From Dongia_A sp035695765 (GTDB lineage Bacteria; Pseudomonadota; Alphaproteobacteria; Dongiales; Dongiaceae), in NCBI GenBank assembly GCA_035695765.1, contig DASRRI010000127.1, forward strand, positions 22,156 to 86,155: a stretch of 64,000 nt of DNA. Direction: 5' to 3'. This document shows, one piece after another, positions 7,978 to 17,021 of the stretch (position 1 is its first letter; every line of letters starts with the position of its first letter). Under the pieces are notes generated by a model. It had not been told where the DNA came from and made no database searches. It saw only the letters and a program-made list of their open reading frames with translations. The position numbers and the translations under genes were made by a program.

Positions 7978-8166
7978 ATGAGCAATCCGCAACCAGCACC
8001 GCACGCCGATATCTCTGCCGCGAAGATGGCATCTGACTCGGCCCTCGTGCCGCATCTCCTGAGCTCGCGCCTGTTGGGCGAGGCGGGCGAGGCGGTGATC
8101 GAGCATGAGGGGCACTTCTATCGCCTGCGGCGCACCAGCCGCGGCGGGCTCGTGCTCACCAAGTAG
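7978..8166 (+). CDS. hemP: Hemin uptake protein HemP
   Basis: The 62-residue protein carries the HemP signature at its C-terminus: SRLLGEAGEAVIEHEGHFYRLRRTSRGGLVLTK, with the conserved ending LxLTK. HemP (HmuP) family proteins are small cytoplasmic factors needed for haem uptake gene expression in some rhizobia and Burkholderia. Here no haem receptor or haem ABC transporter sits beside it, only a tonB remnant, so it may be a survivor of a larger haem locus. A Fur-like box lies upstream. Confidence 0.85.
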   Translation: MSNPQPAPHADISAAKMASDSALVPHLLSSRLLGEAGEAVIEHEGHFYRLRRTSRGGLVLTK

Positions 8167-8412
8167 CGCAAGGAACCTGCTGGCGTTGCCGCATTCCTGA
8201 AGCGCAAGACCGGCACATACCCAGGCTAGCCACACGATCGCTCCAAGAAGCAACTCAGCCAGGGAACCTCACCGATGGTCCAGGGGGCGACCGCCGTCGC
8301 CATCGGTTTACTGATTCGACGTTATCGCGCGCGCGTTGCCCGCGCCGCAGCAGGATCGTCCCTATATCGTCATGTGGCCACCATCCAACCATCAACCCGA
8401 AAGGACCATGCC

Positions 8413-8724
8413 ATGTTCATTGCCATGAACCGTTTCCAGGTGAAGCCCGGCAGCGAAGCGGAGTTCGAGCGCATCTGGCGGGAGCGCGACATCTATCTGC
8501 GCGACCTGCCCGGCTTCGTCGAATTCCACCTGCTGAAGGGCCCGCAGCGCGAGGACCACACGCTCTATTCCTCGCACACGATCTGGAGCTCGCGCGAAAC
8601 CTTCGAGGGCTGGACCAGGTCCGAGGCCTTCCGGAAGGCGCACCAGAACGCCGGCGCCCATAAGCATCTCTACCTGGGCGGGCCCAATTTCGAAGGCTTC
8701 GAGGTCGTCCAGATTCTAAAATAA
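8413..8724 (+). CDS. ABM-domain monooxygenase, possible haem-degrading enzyme
   Basis: This 103-residue protein has the antibiotic biosynthesis monooxygenase fold, a ferredoxin-like small domain. It opens with MFIAMNRFQVKPGSEAEFERIW and continues with LPGFVEFHLLKG, YSSHTIWSSRETFEGW and SEAFRKAHQNA. The conserved W and H positions resemble HmoB/IsdG-type proteins that open haem and release iron. I chose the ATG at 8413 (AAAGGA 8 bases upstream); the long upstream extension of the frame is not conserved in kind. Its position between hemP and a Fur-box-controlled iron operon supports a haem-iron role, but members with other substrates exist. Confidence 0.75.
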   Translation: MFIAMNRFQVKPGSEAEFERIWRERDIYLRDLPGFVEFHLLKGPQREDHTLYSSHTIWSSRETFEGWTRSEAFRKAHQNAGAHKHLYLGGPNFEGFEVVQILK

Positions 8725-8765
8725 TCGAACTATATCAATTATATCGAACGGAAAATCATTTGCGA

Positions 8766-8794
8766 TTGCCTCTGATAATCATTCTCATTATGGT
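8766..8794 (+). promoter_or_regulatory. Fur box inside a candidate promoter for the imelysin operon
   Basis: TGATAATCATTCTCA (8773-8787) matches the 7-1-7 Fur consensus TGATAATnATTATCA at all but one defined position. It fills the spacer of a candidate promoter TTGCCT-17 bases-TATGGT (8766-8771 and 8789-8794). Repressor binding there would block RNA polymerase directly. The first gene starts at 8822, 27 bases after the -10 element. Confidence 0.72.
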
Positions 8795-8821
8795 GGCCGC
8801 CGCCTGACTAGGGAGGGATCG

Positions 8822-10096
8822 ATGGTTCGTAAGGCTGGTTTGCTGTGGGTCTTGGCGGGGTGTGCGTGGATGGCGGGCGGAGCGCCAGCGGTGGCGGCGG
8901 ATGCCGCCTCGGTGATCGAAACCTATGCCGACATCGCGCATGCCAAATACGAGGACGCGCTGAAGACCGCGGAGGCGCTGGAGGCCGCGATCGACACACT
9001 GATCGCCAAGCCTACCGACGCGAACCTCAAGGCCGCCCGGCAAGCCTGGCTCGCCTCGCGCCCGCCCTACCAGCAGACCGAAGGCTATCGCTTCGGCAAC
9101 CCGATCGTCGATGATTGGGAGGGCAAGGTGAATGCCTGGCCGCTCGATGAGGGGCTGATCGATTACGTCGCGGATTCCTACGGCACGGAATCGGACGAGA
9201 ACCCGCTCTACACCGCCAACGTGATCGCCAATACCAAGATCTCGTTCGGCGGCCAGACCGTCGACGCCAGCAAGATCGACAAGGAGCTGCTGACCAAGCT
9301 GCACGAGGCCGCCGATTCCGAGGCCAATGTCGCGACCGGCTATCACGCCATCGAGTTCCTGCTGTGGGGCCAGGACCTGAACGGCACGGGCCCCGGCGCC
9401 GGCAACCGCCCGGCCAGCGACTACGACAAGGGCAGTTGCACCCACGGCAATTGCGACCGCCGCGCGGATTATCTGAAGGCCGCCGCTTCGCTGCTGGTCG
9501 ATGACCTCAAGGAAATGGTCGGCAACTGGACGGCGGGCGGCGCGGCACGCAAGGCGCTGCGCGATGCCGGCGGCAATACGGCCCTCGGCATGATGTTCCA
9601 GGGCCTGGGCAGCCTCTCCTACGGCGAGCTGGCGGGCGAACGTATGAAGCTCGGCCTGCTGCTGCACGATCCGGAGGAGGAGCATGATTGCTTCTCCGAC
9701 AACACGCACAATTCGCACTATTACGATGAAGCCGGGGTGATCGCGATCTACGAAGGCAGCTATAAGCGGATCGACGGCAGTGTCGTGAAGGGCGACAGCC
9801 TGTCCGATCTCGTGAAGGCCGCCTCACCCGACGCCGACAAGAGCGTGAAGGCCGCGATGAAGAATGCCGAGGCCAAGCTGCGCAAGATCAAGGACACGGC
9901 CGACAGCGGCAAGATGGCCTATGACCAGATGATCGCCGACGGAAACAAGGACGGCAACCAGATGGTCCAGGACGGCATCGACGGCTTGATCGCCCAGACC
10001 CATGCGGTCGAAAAGGCGGTGGACGCCTTGAAGATCGGTGCGGTCGCGATCGAAGGGTCCGACTCCCTCGACAATCCCTCGGCGGTCGTTCAATAA
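8822..10096 (+). CDS. Imelysin-family periplasmic iron-regulated protein (IrpA-like)
   Basis: The 424-residue precursor has a signal peptide (residues 1-25, cleavage near AVAA). The imelysin (peptidase M75) domain covers the rest as an all-helical double bundle. The family motif GxHxxE is present as GYHAIEFLLWG (about residues 173-178), and YRFGNPIVDDWEGKVNAWPLDEGLIDYV is typical. Imelysins bind iron in the periplasm and are iron-regulated in several proteobacteria; peptidase activity is doubtful in most. It is the first gene of a five-gene operon behind a strong Fur box. The GTG of the multicopper oxidase follows after 8 bases. Confidence 0.9.
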   Translation: MVRKAGLLWVLAGCAWMAGGAPAVAADAASVIETYADIAHAKYEDALKTAEALEAAIDTLIAKPTDANLKAARQAWLASRPPYQQTEGYRFGNPIVDDWEGKVNAWPLDEGLIDYVADSYGTESDENPLYTANVIANTKISFGGQTVDASKIDKELLTKLHEAADSEANVATGYHAIEFLLWGQDLNGTGPGAGNRPASDYDKGSCTHGNCDRRADYLKAAASLLVDDLKEMVGNWTAGGAARKALRDAGGNTALGMMFQGLGSLSYGELAGERMKLGLLLHDPEEEHDCFSDNTHNSHYYDEAGVIAIYEGSYKRIDGSVVKGDSLSDLVKAASPDADKSVKAAMKNAEAKLRKIKDTADSGKMAYDQMIADGNKDGNQMVQDGIDGLIAQTHAVEKAVDALKIGAVAIEGSDSLDNPSAVVQ

Positions 10097-10104
10097 CGGC
10101 AGCG

Positions 10105-11493
10105 GTGTTCACGCGGCGGCACTTTCTGGCTGGCACGGCGGCGCTCGCGGCGCTGCCGTTGCCGCGTTCTGCCCTCGCCGACAGCGCGCCTTTCGCGCTG
10201 GTGGCGCGCGAGCGATCGCTCTCGCTGCTGCCGGGAACCTCGACGCCGATCTGGGCCTATCGCGATGAATGGCCGCTGGTCCTCCGTACCCGGCGCGGCC
10301 AGCCATTCCGCGCCACGCTGACCAACGGCCTCAATGAGCACACCGCCATCCATTGGCATGGCATCCGTTTGCAGAACGCAATGGACGGTGTGCCCTACTT
10401 GACGCAGGTGCCCGTCCAGCCGGGCGAATCCTTCACCTACGAGTTTGTGCCGCCCGATGCCGGCACGTTCTTTTTTCATCCTCATTGCAACACGGTCGTG
10501 CAATTGGGCCGCGGCCTCGCCGGCGCCCTCATCGTCGAGGACGAGACGGAGCAGGGGTTGTTCCTGGCCGACCATGTGGTCGCTATCAAGGACTGGCGGC
10601 TGAAGGGCGACGGCTCGTTCGACGTATTCTCGACCGACAAGGGCGCGGCGCGCGGCGGCACCTTCGGCAGCGTCGAGACGGTGAATGCGCAGCCTGCGGC
10701 CAAGCTCGAGGCGCTGGCGAATGGCTGGGTGCGCCTGCGCGTGCTTAATCTCGATGTCTCGCGCATCGTGGTGCTGGCGCTGGATGGTGCCGAAGGTTTC
10801 TTGGTCGGGACAGACGGAAATCCGCTGCTGCCGGCGCTTCCTTTGAAGACCTGGACGCTTGGCCCCGCCATGCGGGTCGACATCGCCTTCCGCATGCCGG
10901 CGCAGAGCGGCGTCAAGCTGCAGAATGTCTGGGGCGCCAAGCCGGCATTGCTGGCCGAGATATCACCGATCGAGAGCCAGCTGCCGGGCATCGGCCCCAT
11001 GCCGGAACTGGCCGCCAGCCGCGTGACCGAGCCGGACCTCGCGAATGCCGAGCGACTGGCTTTCGATCTGACGGCCGGCCATGTCTCGCCGGAACTGGAA
11101 GCGTACCTGAAGGCGAACAGCGATCTCGGGCTCGATTCCCTCTGCCTGCCGCAGCGGACCTTCTGGGCCATCAACGGCAAATCCTGGTCGGGGCAGGACC
11201 ATCAGCTGAAGCCGCCGCCGCTGGCAGAGCTGAAGCTCGGCAAATCCTATATCTTTGAGCTGTTCAACGGCACACCGCACCAGCACCCGATCCATCTGCA
11301 CGGCCATACCTTCCGCGTGCTCAGATCAAGCAAGGGAGAAATCGTCTCGCATCTCGCCGACACGGTGCTGGTCGCGCCAAAGGAGCGCGTTGAGATCGGC
11401 TTCACAGCGGATAATCCCGGAGAGTGGATGATGCATTGTCACATTATCGAGCATCAGGAGACCGGGATGATGGGCTATGTCCGCGTGGCGTAA
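10105..11493 (+). CDS. Multicopper oxidase, Tat-exported
   Basis: The protein has 462 residues with a twin-arginine signal (TRRHFLAG, then a hydrophobic run to ALA, residues 1-25). All four copper motifs are present: HWHG (about residue 87), FHPH (about 131), HQHPIHLHGH (about 393) and HCHIIEHQETGMM (about 447), which supply the type 1, 2 and 3 sites. Cupredoxin domains 1-3 are complete. Such enzymes oxidise Cu(I), Fe(II) or phenols with O2. Position between two imelysins favours periplasmic Fe(II) oxidation. The start is a GTG; no ATG is available before the Tat motif. Its 3' end overlaps the next gene by 17 bases. Confidence 0.9.
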   Translation: MFTRRHFLAGTAALAALPLPRSALADSAPFALVARERSLSLLPGTSTPIWAYRDEWPLVLRTRRGQPFRATLTNGLNEHTAIHWHGIRLQNAMDGVPYLTQVPVQPGESFTYEFVPPDAGTFFFHPHCNTVVQLGRGLAGALIVEDETEQGLFLADHVVAIKDWRLKGDGSFDVFSTDKGAARGGTFGSVETVNAQPAAKLEALANGWVRLRVLNLDVSRIVVLALDGAEGFLVGTDGNPLLPALPLKTWTLGPAMRVDIAFRMPAQSGVKLQNVWGAKPALLAEISPIESQLPGIGPMPELAASRVTEPDLANAERLAFDLTAGHVSPELEAYLKANSDLGLDSLCLPQRTFWAINGKSWSGQDHQLKPPPLAELKLGKSYIFELFNGTPHQHPIHLHGHTFRVLRSSKGEIVSHLADTVLVAPKERVEIGFTADNPGEWMMHCHIIEHQETGMMGYVRVA

Positions 11494-12772
11494 CGGCATT
11501 GCGGCGCTGTCGGTTGCATTGCTGGTCTTCACCAGCGGGGCGCAGGCGGCCGAGGATTCGATGGATACGGTGCTGGGCAAGGCCTTGTTCGAGCGGCTCT
11601 GGGTCTCCGCGCCCTCTTCGACCAAGGCGGCGGATGGGCTGGGTCCCTTGTTCAATGCCCGCGCCTGCAGTTCCTGCCACCACAACGGCGGCCGCGCCTC
11701 CGTTGCGCTGAAGGAGGGTGATCTGCCGCCATCAGCCGGCCTCACCTTGCGCATCGGCGCGGTGGACAAGGATGGCAAGCTGGCGCCGCATGCGCTGCTG
11801 GGCGAGCAGGTACAGACCATGGCGGTTCCCGGCTTGCAGCCGGAAGGCCATTTGCGCGCGACCTTCGAGACTCACACGGAACAGCTCGCCGATGGCACTG
11901 CGGTCGAACTGCGTCGCCCGCGCATGTCCATCGCGGGCTTGAAGAGTCCCGGCGTTATGGCCTGGCTCTCGCCGCGCCTGGCGCCGGACCTGCATGGTGT
12001 CGGCCTGCTGGAGCAGGTTTCGCTATCGCGTCTCTCGGCCCTGGCGGACCCGGATGATCTCGATGGCGACGGCATCTCCGGGTCGATTATCATGGGCCAA
12101 TATGGCGAACAGGATATCGAGCCGGGCCGGTTCGGCTGGAAAGCCGATGAGCCCGACCTCGATCATCAGATCTCCGCCGCGTTCCATGCCGATCTCGGCC
12201 TCGCGACGCCTTTGCGCCCGGATTTGTGGGGCGATTGCACGGCTGCGGAATCCGGCTGCCGCGCCGCGCCGCAGGGCGCTGCGCCCGGCGCGGCGGAGGT
12301 CGACGGCAGCATCGTATCCCTGATCGGGACCTATCTGCGCGCTCTGCGCGCGCCCGCCAGATCGCAAGCCGGCGCCGATACGGCGCGCGGCGCCGCAATC
12401 TTCGCCGCGATCGGCTGCGGCACCTGCCACACGCCGAACCAGCCGGCGCAACGGGCCGATGAGACAATCTGGTTCTCGCCCTACACCGACCTCCTGGTGC
12501 ACGACATGGGCGATGGATTGGCCGACCGCGCGGCGGACGATCAGGTCTCCAAGGTTGCTGGCGCACGCGACTGGCGGACCGCGCCCCTGTGGGGCCTGGG
12601 CGCTCGTGTCGCACAGCCGAACGGGCCCAATCTGCTGCATGATGGGCGCGCCCGTTCGGTCCTCGAAGCGATCCTGTGGCACGGCGGCGAAGCGGCGCCC
12701 GCAAAGCAGCGTGCCGCGGACTTGTCGGCGGAAGATCGCGCGGCGCTGATCGCGTTCCTGGAGAGTCTATGA
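11477..12772 (+). CDS. Di-haem oxidoreductase family protein (DUF1111)
   Basis: The 431-residue protein has a signal peptide (residues 1-23, cleavage after AQA). It carries two c-type haem sites, CSSCH (about residue 64) and CGTCH (about residue 314). The second sits in a cytochrome-c-like C-terminal region, and the ending shows GARVAQPNGPNLLHDGRARSV typical of DUF1111 (also called thiol oxidoreductase-like). It should be an electron carrier or peroxidase-like protein in the periplasm. The family is repeatedly found between two imelysin genes. It overlaps the copper oxidase gene upstream and has a 4-base ATGA overlap with the next imelysin, so it is translationally coupled. Confidence 0.88.
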   Translation: MSAWRNGIAALSVALLVFTSGAQAAEDSMDTVLGKALFERLWVSAPSSTKAADGLGPLFNARACSSCHHNGGRASVALKEGDLPPSAGLTLRIGAVDKDGKLAPHALLGEQVQTMAVPGLQPEGHLRATFETHTEQLADGTAVELRRPRMSIAGLKSPGVMAWLSPRLAPDLHGVGLLEQVSLSRLSALADPDDLDGDGISGSIIMGQYGEQDIEPGRFGWKADEPDLDHQISAAFHADLGLATPLRPDLWGDCTAAESGCRAAPQGAAPGAAEVDGSIVSLIGTYLRALRAPARSQAGADTARGAAIFAAIGCGTCHTPNQPAQRADETIWFSPYTDLLVHDMGDGLADRAADDQVSKVAGARDWRTAPLWGLGARVAQPNGPNLLHDGRARSVLEAILWHGGEAAPAKQRAADLSAEDRAALIAFLESL

Positions 12773-13854
12773 AACGAATCGCCGCTGCTGCCCTGCTGTT
12801 GCTCGCCGCCTCCACGCCTGCCCTGGCGCTGCAGGATACGGACTATTCGGCGGCGGTGGCATCGACGGCGAAGGCTGAGATCATCCCCGGCTATGAGGCA
12901 CTGGAAAGCGCGACCGCAGGCCTGCAGACCAGCCTCGACGCGCTGTGCAAGCAGCCGAGCGACGGGTCCCTGGCTCAGGCGCAAGAGCAGTTCGCGAAAA
13001 CAGCCCAGGCCTGGGCGAAAATCCAGTTCATCAGTTTTGGCCCGGTCAGCGAGCATCAGCGCGCTTTCCGCATCGAATATTGGCCGGACAAGCGCAACAT
13101 CGTCGGCCGCCAGCTGGCGAACGTGCTGAAGAAGCAGGACAAAGCCGCGCTGGACCCTGATCGATTCGCCACCACGACGGTCGGCGTGCAGGGGCTGCCT
13201 GCGCTGGACCGTCTCTTGTTCGAACAGGACGCGCTGTCGAACGTGAAGCCCGGCGGGTTCCGCTGCAGCCTGTTCGCCGCGATCGGCATCAATCTCAACA
13301 CGATCGCCCACGATATCGTCGCCGGTTGGACGGAGGGCGAATCGCCGTTTCTTTCGCGCATCGAACATCCGTCGGAAGAGGACGAAGATCTGCCGAGCGG
13401 CCGCGATGCCGCCGGCCGGCTGCTCAACGACCTGCTGACCTCGATCATCGCGATGCGCGATATGAAGCTGCTGGCGCCGCTCGGCGACAGCCTCGAGAAG
13501 GCCAAGCCGCAGGCCGCCGAATTCTGGCGCAGCGGCCAATCCAATGCGGTCCTTGCCGCGAACCTCCAGGGACTGCGATCCTTGTTCGGCACCGACCACG
13601 GGCTCGGCGGATTGCTGGCCGCGCAGCCGGACGGCAAGGCGGTTGCGGATACGATGATCGGTGCGATCGACCAGGTGTCGAACAATCTGGCCGGGATCAC
13701 GCTGCTGCTCAACAAGGCGGTCGCCGACGCGGCGCAGCGCAAGCAGGTCGAAGCGCTGGCCAAGCAATTGACCAAGCCACGCGATCAGCTGGCCGGCCCG
13801 GTTGCAACCAAGCTCAATCTGCCGATCGGGTTCAATGCGCTCGATGGTGACTAG
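12769..13854 (+). CDS. Second imelysin-family protein
   Basis: The 361-residue precursor has a signal peptide (residues 1-20, ATPALA-type ending) and an imelysin-like helical domain. The first half shows AKIQFISFGPVSEHQRAFRIEYWPDKRN. At the position of the GxHxxE motif the sequence reads GLPALDRLLF, so the metal-binding His and Glu of imelysin 1 are not conserved; this is a divergent paralogue. I placed the start at the ATG overlapping the TGA of the di-haem gene; a longer frame reaches back to 12676 but lacks a signal peptide at its start. It probably pairs with the other operon products at the periplasmic face. Confidence 0.88.
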   Translation: MKRIAAAALLLLAASTPALALQDTDYSAAVASTAKAEIIPGYEALESATAGLQTSLDALCKQPSDGSLAQAQEQFAKTAQAWAKIQFISFGPVSEHQRAFRIEYWPDKRNIVGRQLANVLKKQDKAALDPDRFATTTVGVQGLPALDRLLFEQDALSNVKPGGFRCSLFAAIGINLNTIAHDIVAGWTEGESPFLSRIEHPSEEDEDLPSGRDAAGRLLNDLLTSIIAMRDMKLLAPLGDSLEKAKPQAAEFWRSGQSNAVLAANLQGLRSLFGTDHGLGGLLAAQPDGKAVADTMIGAIDQVSNNLAGITLLLNKAVADAAQRKQVEALAKQLTKPRDQLAGPVATKLNLPIGFNALDGD

Positions 13855-13855
13855 C

Positions 13856-14944
13856 ATGCAGTTGAATCGACGCACTTTGCTGGCGGCCGGTGCCGCCGCT
13901 CTTCTGGTTCGCAGGCCGGCACGAGCGGACGAAGGCGCGCGCTATCTCTCCGCCGCCGCGACGCTCAACGGCCGCTACGCCGTCGTCGCAGTCGGGAACG
14001 ATGGTGAGATCGCGTTCGACCTCGATCTCGCCGGCCGCGGCCATGGGCTAGCGGTTCGCCCCAACAGCGTCGAGGCGCTCTGTTTCGCGCGCCGGGCGGG
14101 CAAGTTCGCTTTGGTCATCGACACGCTCGCTGGCGCGGTGGTGACGGAAATTCCCGCGGCGCCCGGACGGCATTTCTCCGGCCACGGTTTGTTCGCGCGC
14201 GGCGGCGATCTGCTGCTGGCGACGGAAAATGACGAGGACAAACATCAGGGCGTGATCGGCGTCTATGATGCCAATGCAAGCTATAAGCGCGTCGGCGAGT
14301 TCCCGACCTTCGGCATCGGGCCGCACGATCTGACGCTGCCGGACGGCAAGACCCTGGTCGTTGCCAATGGCGGCATCGACAAGCGCCATGACGATACCGG
14401 CGGCGTCGAGCATTCCAATATTCACTCCGACCTGGTGTACCTTGATTGGCAATCGCAGAAGTTGATGGAGCGCGTGACCTTGGAGCCGCAATTCGCGCGG
14501 CTTTCGATTCGGCACCTCGCTGTTACCGAAGCCGGTGATGTGGCGGCGGCGTTGCAGGATTCCGCCGATGTGCCCGACCTCGACTGGCCACTCGGCTTCC
14601 TGCACCGGCCTGGCTCCGCCCCGCGCTGGCTAGCGGCGCCGCATGGCGGCTGGGGCCGGTTGCGCGGCTATTGCGGCGCGGCAGCGGTGGATAGCGGCGC
14701 CGGCCTCATCGCCATGAGCTCGCCGCGCGGCAACTGCATCGGCCTGTGGGACGAGAGCGGCGCGGCCCTCGAGACGCTCGATATCCATGATGGTTGCGGC
14801 CTCAGCGCGACCGGGATTGCCGGCCAGCTGGCGGTTTCCAGCGGCAGCGGCGAGTTGTTTGCCGTCTCGCGCGATGCGGCAGTGCCATCGCCCCTCGGCG
14901 CCAATGGCGAGTTCCGCTTCGACAATCACATGATGCGGATCTAG
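13856..14944 (+). CDS. DUF1513 protein, secreted beta-propeller-like
   Basis: The 362-residue protein starts with a Tat-like signal (NRRTLLAAGAAALL, residues 1-24). DUF1513 covers the rest, with repeated GHG, GIGPHDL, VANGGI and SPRGN turns that suggest a seven-bladed propeller. The family occurs at the end of imelysin/di-haem operons and has no proven activity. The ATG at 13856 begins one base after the imelysin stop; an in-frame ATG at 13844 would add four residues. The final TAG shares the 4-base CTAG with the stop of the convergent exporter gene, leaving no room for a separate terminator. Confidence 0.87.
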   Translation: MQLNRRTLLAAGAAALLVRRPARADEGARYLSAAATLNGRYAVVAVGNDGEIAFDLDLAGRGHGLAVRPNSVEALCFARRAGKFALVIDTLAGAVVTEIPAAPGRHFSGHGLFARGGDLLLATENDEDKHQGVIGVYDANASYKRVGEFPTFGIGPHDLTLPDGKTLVVANGGIDKRHDDTGGVEHSNIHSDLVYLDWQSQKLMERVTLEPQFARLSIRHLAVTEAGDVAAALQDSADVPDLDWPLGFLHRPGSAPRWLAAPHGGWGRLRGYCGAAAVDSGAGLIAMSSPRGNCIGLWDESGAALETLDIHDGCGLSATGIAGQLAVSSGSGELFAVSRDAAVPSPLGANGEFRFDNHMMRI

Positions 14945-15900
14945 ACCTTTTCGGTCTCGATGGGCGCCGGCTCTGTGCCGAACAGCACATAGAGCCCGGC
15001 CGCCACGATCAGCGCGGCGCCGATGAACGAATAGATGTCGGGGATTTCGTTCCAGAACAAATAGCCGCCCAAGGTCGCCCAGATGATCGCGGTATATTCG
15101 AAGCAGGCGACAAAGTTGGCTTCCGCCATCCGATAGGCCTGGGTCAAGAGAACGGTCGCGATCGACGCGATCACGCCGCAGGCCGCAAGCAGCGCAAGGT
15201 CGCGCAGGCTCGGCACCACCCAGCCGCGCATCAGGAATTCGAGGCTGGGATTGCCGGTGCCTTCATAAGCGCCGCCGCCGAAGAACGCGGCCATGACCAG
15301 CGCCACCAGCAGATAGACCACGTTCTGATAGAACGACATGACCGGCGCGCTCTCGGTCGTGCCCATGCGCCGCGCCATCAAGGCGGAGATCGAATAGGTG
15401 AGCGCGGAGGCCAGCGGCAGCAGCGAAGCCGCATTGAAATCCACCGTCAGCGGCCGCTGGATGACGAGCACGCCGGCGAAGCCCACGATGGTCGCAAACC
15501 ATCGGCGCGCACCGACCTTTTCTCCCAGGAACGGACCGGACAAGGCGGTGACGAACAAGGGCACCGTGAACCAGAGCGCCACCACGTTGGCAAGCGGCAT
15601 GGACGGAAAAGCGAGATAGTAGGTCGTATAGGCGACCATCAGGACGAGGCCGCGCACGACCAGCAACCCGGCGCGCGGCGACCTGAGGCTGCGCAGCTTG
15701 CCGGAATAAGCGATGAAGGCGAGGAGGATCACGAACGCGACCACGCCGCGGATCGCGATCGCCTGATGCACGGGATAATCGCCGCTCAGCAGCTTGATGA
15801 TCCAATCCTGTCCGGAAAAAATCATGATCCCGCCGCATAAGGCGACGGCGGCCAGAAAGGGATGCCGACCATCCGCACTTGTCGCCGAAATCGAAGCCAC
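14941..15900 (-). CDS. EamA/DMT-superfamily exporter
   Basis: This 319-residue inner-membrane protein has ten predicted helices in two EamA repeats (about residues 14-145 and 160-300). Examples are FLAAVALCGGIMIFSGQDWIIKLL, AIRGVVAFVILLAF and IYSFIGAALIVAAGLYVLFG. Such carriers export amino acids, nucleobases or other metabolites; no substrate can be read from sequence. It is convergent with DUF1513 and divergent from a PfkB-type kinase, so it is probably a single-gene unit. Confidence 0.87.
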   Translation of the reverse strand: MASISATSADGRHPFLAAVALCGGIMIFSGQDWIIKLLSGDYPVHQAIAIRGVVAFVILLAFIAYSGKLRSLRSPRAGLLVVRGLVLMVAYTTYYLAFPSMPLANVVALWFTVPLFVTALSGPFLGEKVGARRWFATIVGFAGVLVIQRPLTVDFNAASLLPLASALTYSISALMARRMGTTESAPVMSFYQNVVYLLVALVMAAFFGGGAYEGTGNPSLEFLMRGWVVPSLRDLALLAACGVIASIATVLLTQAYRMAEANFVACFEYTAIIWATLGGYLFWNEIPDIYSFIGAALIVAAGLYVLFGTEPAPIETEKV

Positions 15901-16076
15901 GATATCCCCACCTTGAGCGAACCCGGCCGGGAACTCTCTTGCCAGCAGAATCGCGGCGAGGCAAATGCGCTTTCCCGCAGCGGGCTCGGCGCGCCGCGCA
16001 TGGGTGGCGCACGGACCCTATTGCGGTGCAGCAGGGCCTATCGCAAGCTGGCGGCCGGGGACATCAAGGCCGCGCC

Positions 16077-17021
16077 ATGCAGAAAATACTGACCGTCGCA
16101 CTCAATCCGGCGCTCGACCTGTCGACCTCGGTCCCGCGCATGCTGGCGAACCGCAAGCTGCGCTGCGCCGGCGCGCTGCTGGAGCCGGGCGGCGGCGGGG
16201 TCAATGTCTCGCGAGTCATCCGCAGGTTCGGCGGCAGGAGCACGGCGTTTGTCGCCCTCGGCGGCCCCACGGGGCGCACCTTGCGCGAGCTGATGGAGCG
16301 CGAAGGGCTCGATGTCGCCGAGTTCCCGATCGCCGGCGCCACGCGCCAGAACGTCACGGTGGACGAGACCGCGCACCACCTACAGTACCGCCTGGTGCTG
16401 CAAGGTCCGCGCTGGAGCGGGAAGGAGGTGAAGGCTGCGCTGGCGGAGATCGAGCGGCTCGCAGCGGAGCACGAGTTTGTGGTCGCAACCGGCAGCTTGC
16501 CGCCCGGTGTCCCGGAGGATTTCTATGCGCGCCTCGCCCGCATGGTGCGCCGCCGCGGCGGGCGCCTCATCCTCGACACGTCAGGCCCACCCTTGCGCCG
16601 GGCACTGGAGGCCGGCGTCTTCCTGGTGAAGCCGAACCATATCGAGTTCCGCGATCTTGCCGGCACCAGCCGATCGGACTGGAAGAGCATGGCGCGGGTC
16701 GGCCGCCGCCTGCGCGAGCGCGGGCAGGCAGAAATGATGATCGTCACGCGCGGCGCGATGGGCTCGCTCGCCATCCTGCCTGACGGTGTTTGGCGCCTGC
16801 AGTCGCCCAAGGGCAAGGTGGTCAGCATGGTCGGCGCCGGTGATTCCCTGATCGGCGCCGCCATCCTCGCGATCGCGCGCGGCAAGCCGCTGCTGGAAGC
16901 CTGCTGCCTCGGCGTCGCCGCAGCATCGGCCGCAGTCGAGGCGCCCGGCACGGAGCTCGCCAGCCGGGCCGAGACGCTGCGCATCGCACGGCGAACACGT
17001 GTGTGGGAAGTCAACGGCTAA
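16077..17021 (+). CDS. 1-phosphofructokinase-family hexose kinase (PfkB)
   Basis: The 314-residue PfkB carbohydrate kinase starts at MQKILTVALNPALDLST, the usual beginning of the FruK/Pfk-2 group. GGGGVNVSRVIRRFGG binds the sugar, TGSLPPGVPEDFYARL follows, and SMVGAGDSLIGAA holds the catalytic Asp. This group phosphorylates fructose-6-phosphate, fructose-1-phosphate or tagatose-6-phosphate. The frame extends upstream to 15879 but the extra part is not kinase-like. The 3' end overlaps greB by 4 bases in convergent orientation. Confidence 0.85.
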   Translation: MQKILTVALNPALDLSTSVPRMLANRKLRCAGALLEPGGGGVNVSRVIRRFGGRSTAFVALGGPTGRTLRELMEREGLDVAEFPIAGATRQNVTVDETAHHLQYRLVLQGPRWSGKEVKAALAEIERLAAEHEFVVATGSLPPGVPEDFYARLARMVRRRGGRLILDTSGPPLRRALEAGVFLVKPNHIEFRDLAGTSRSDWKSMARVGRRLRERGQAEMMIVTRGAMGSLAILPDGVWRLQSPKGKVVSMVGAGDSLIGAAILAIARGKPLLEACCLGVAAASAAVEAPGTELASRAETLRIARRTRVWEVNG

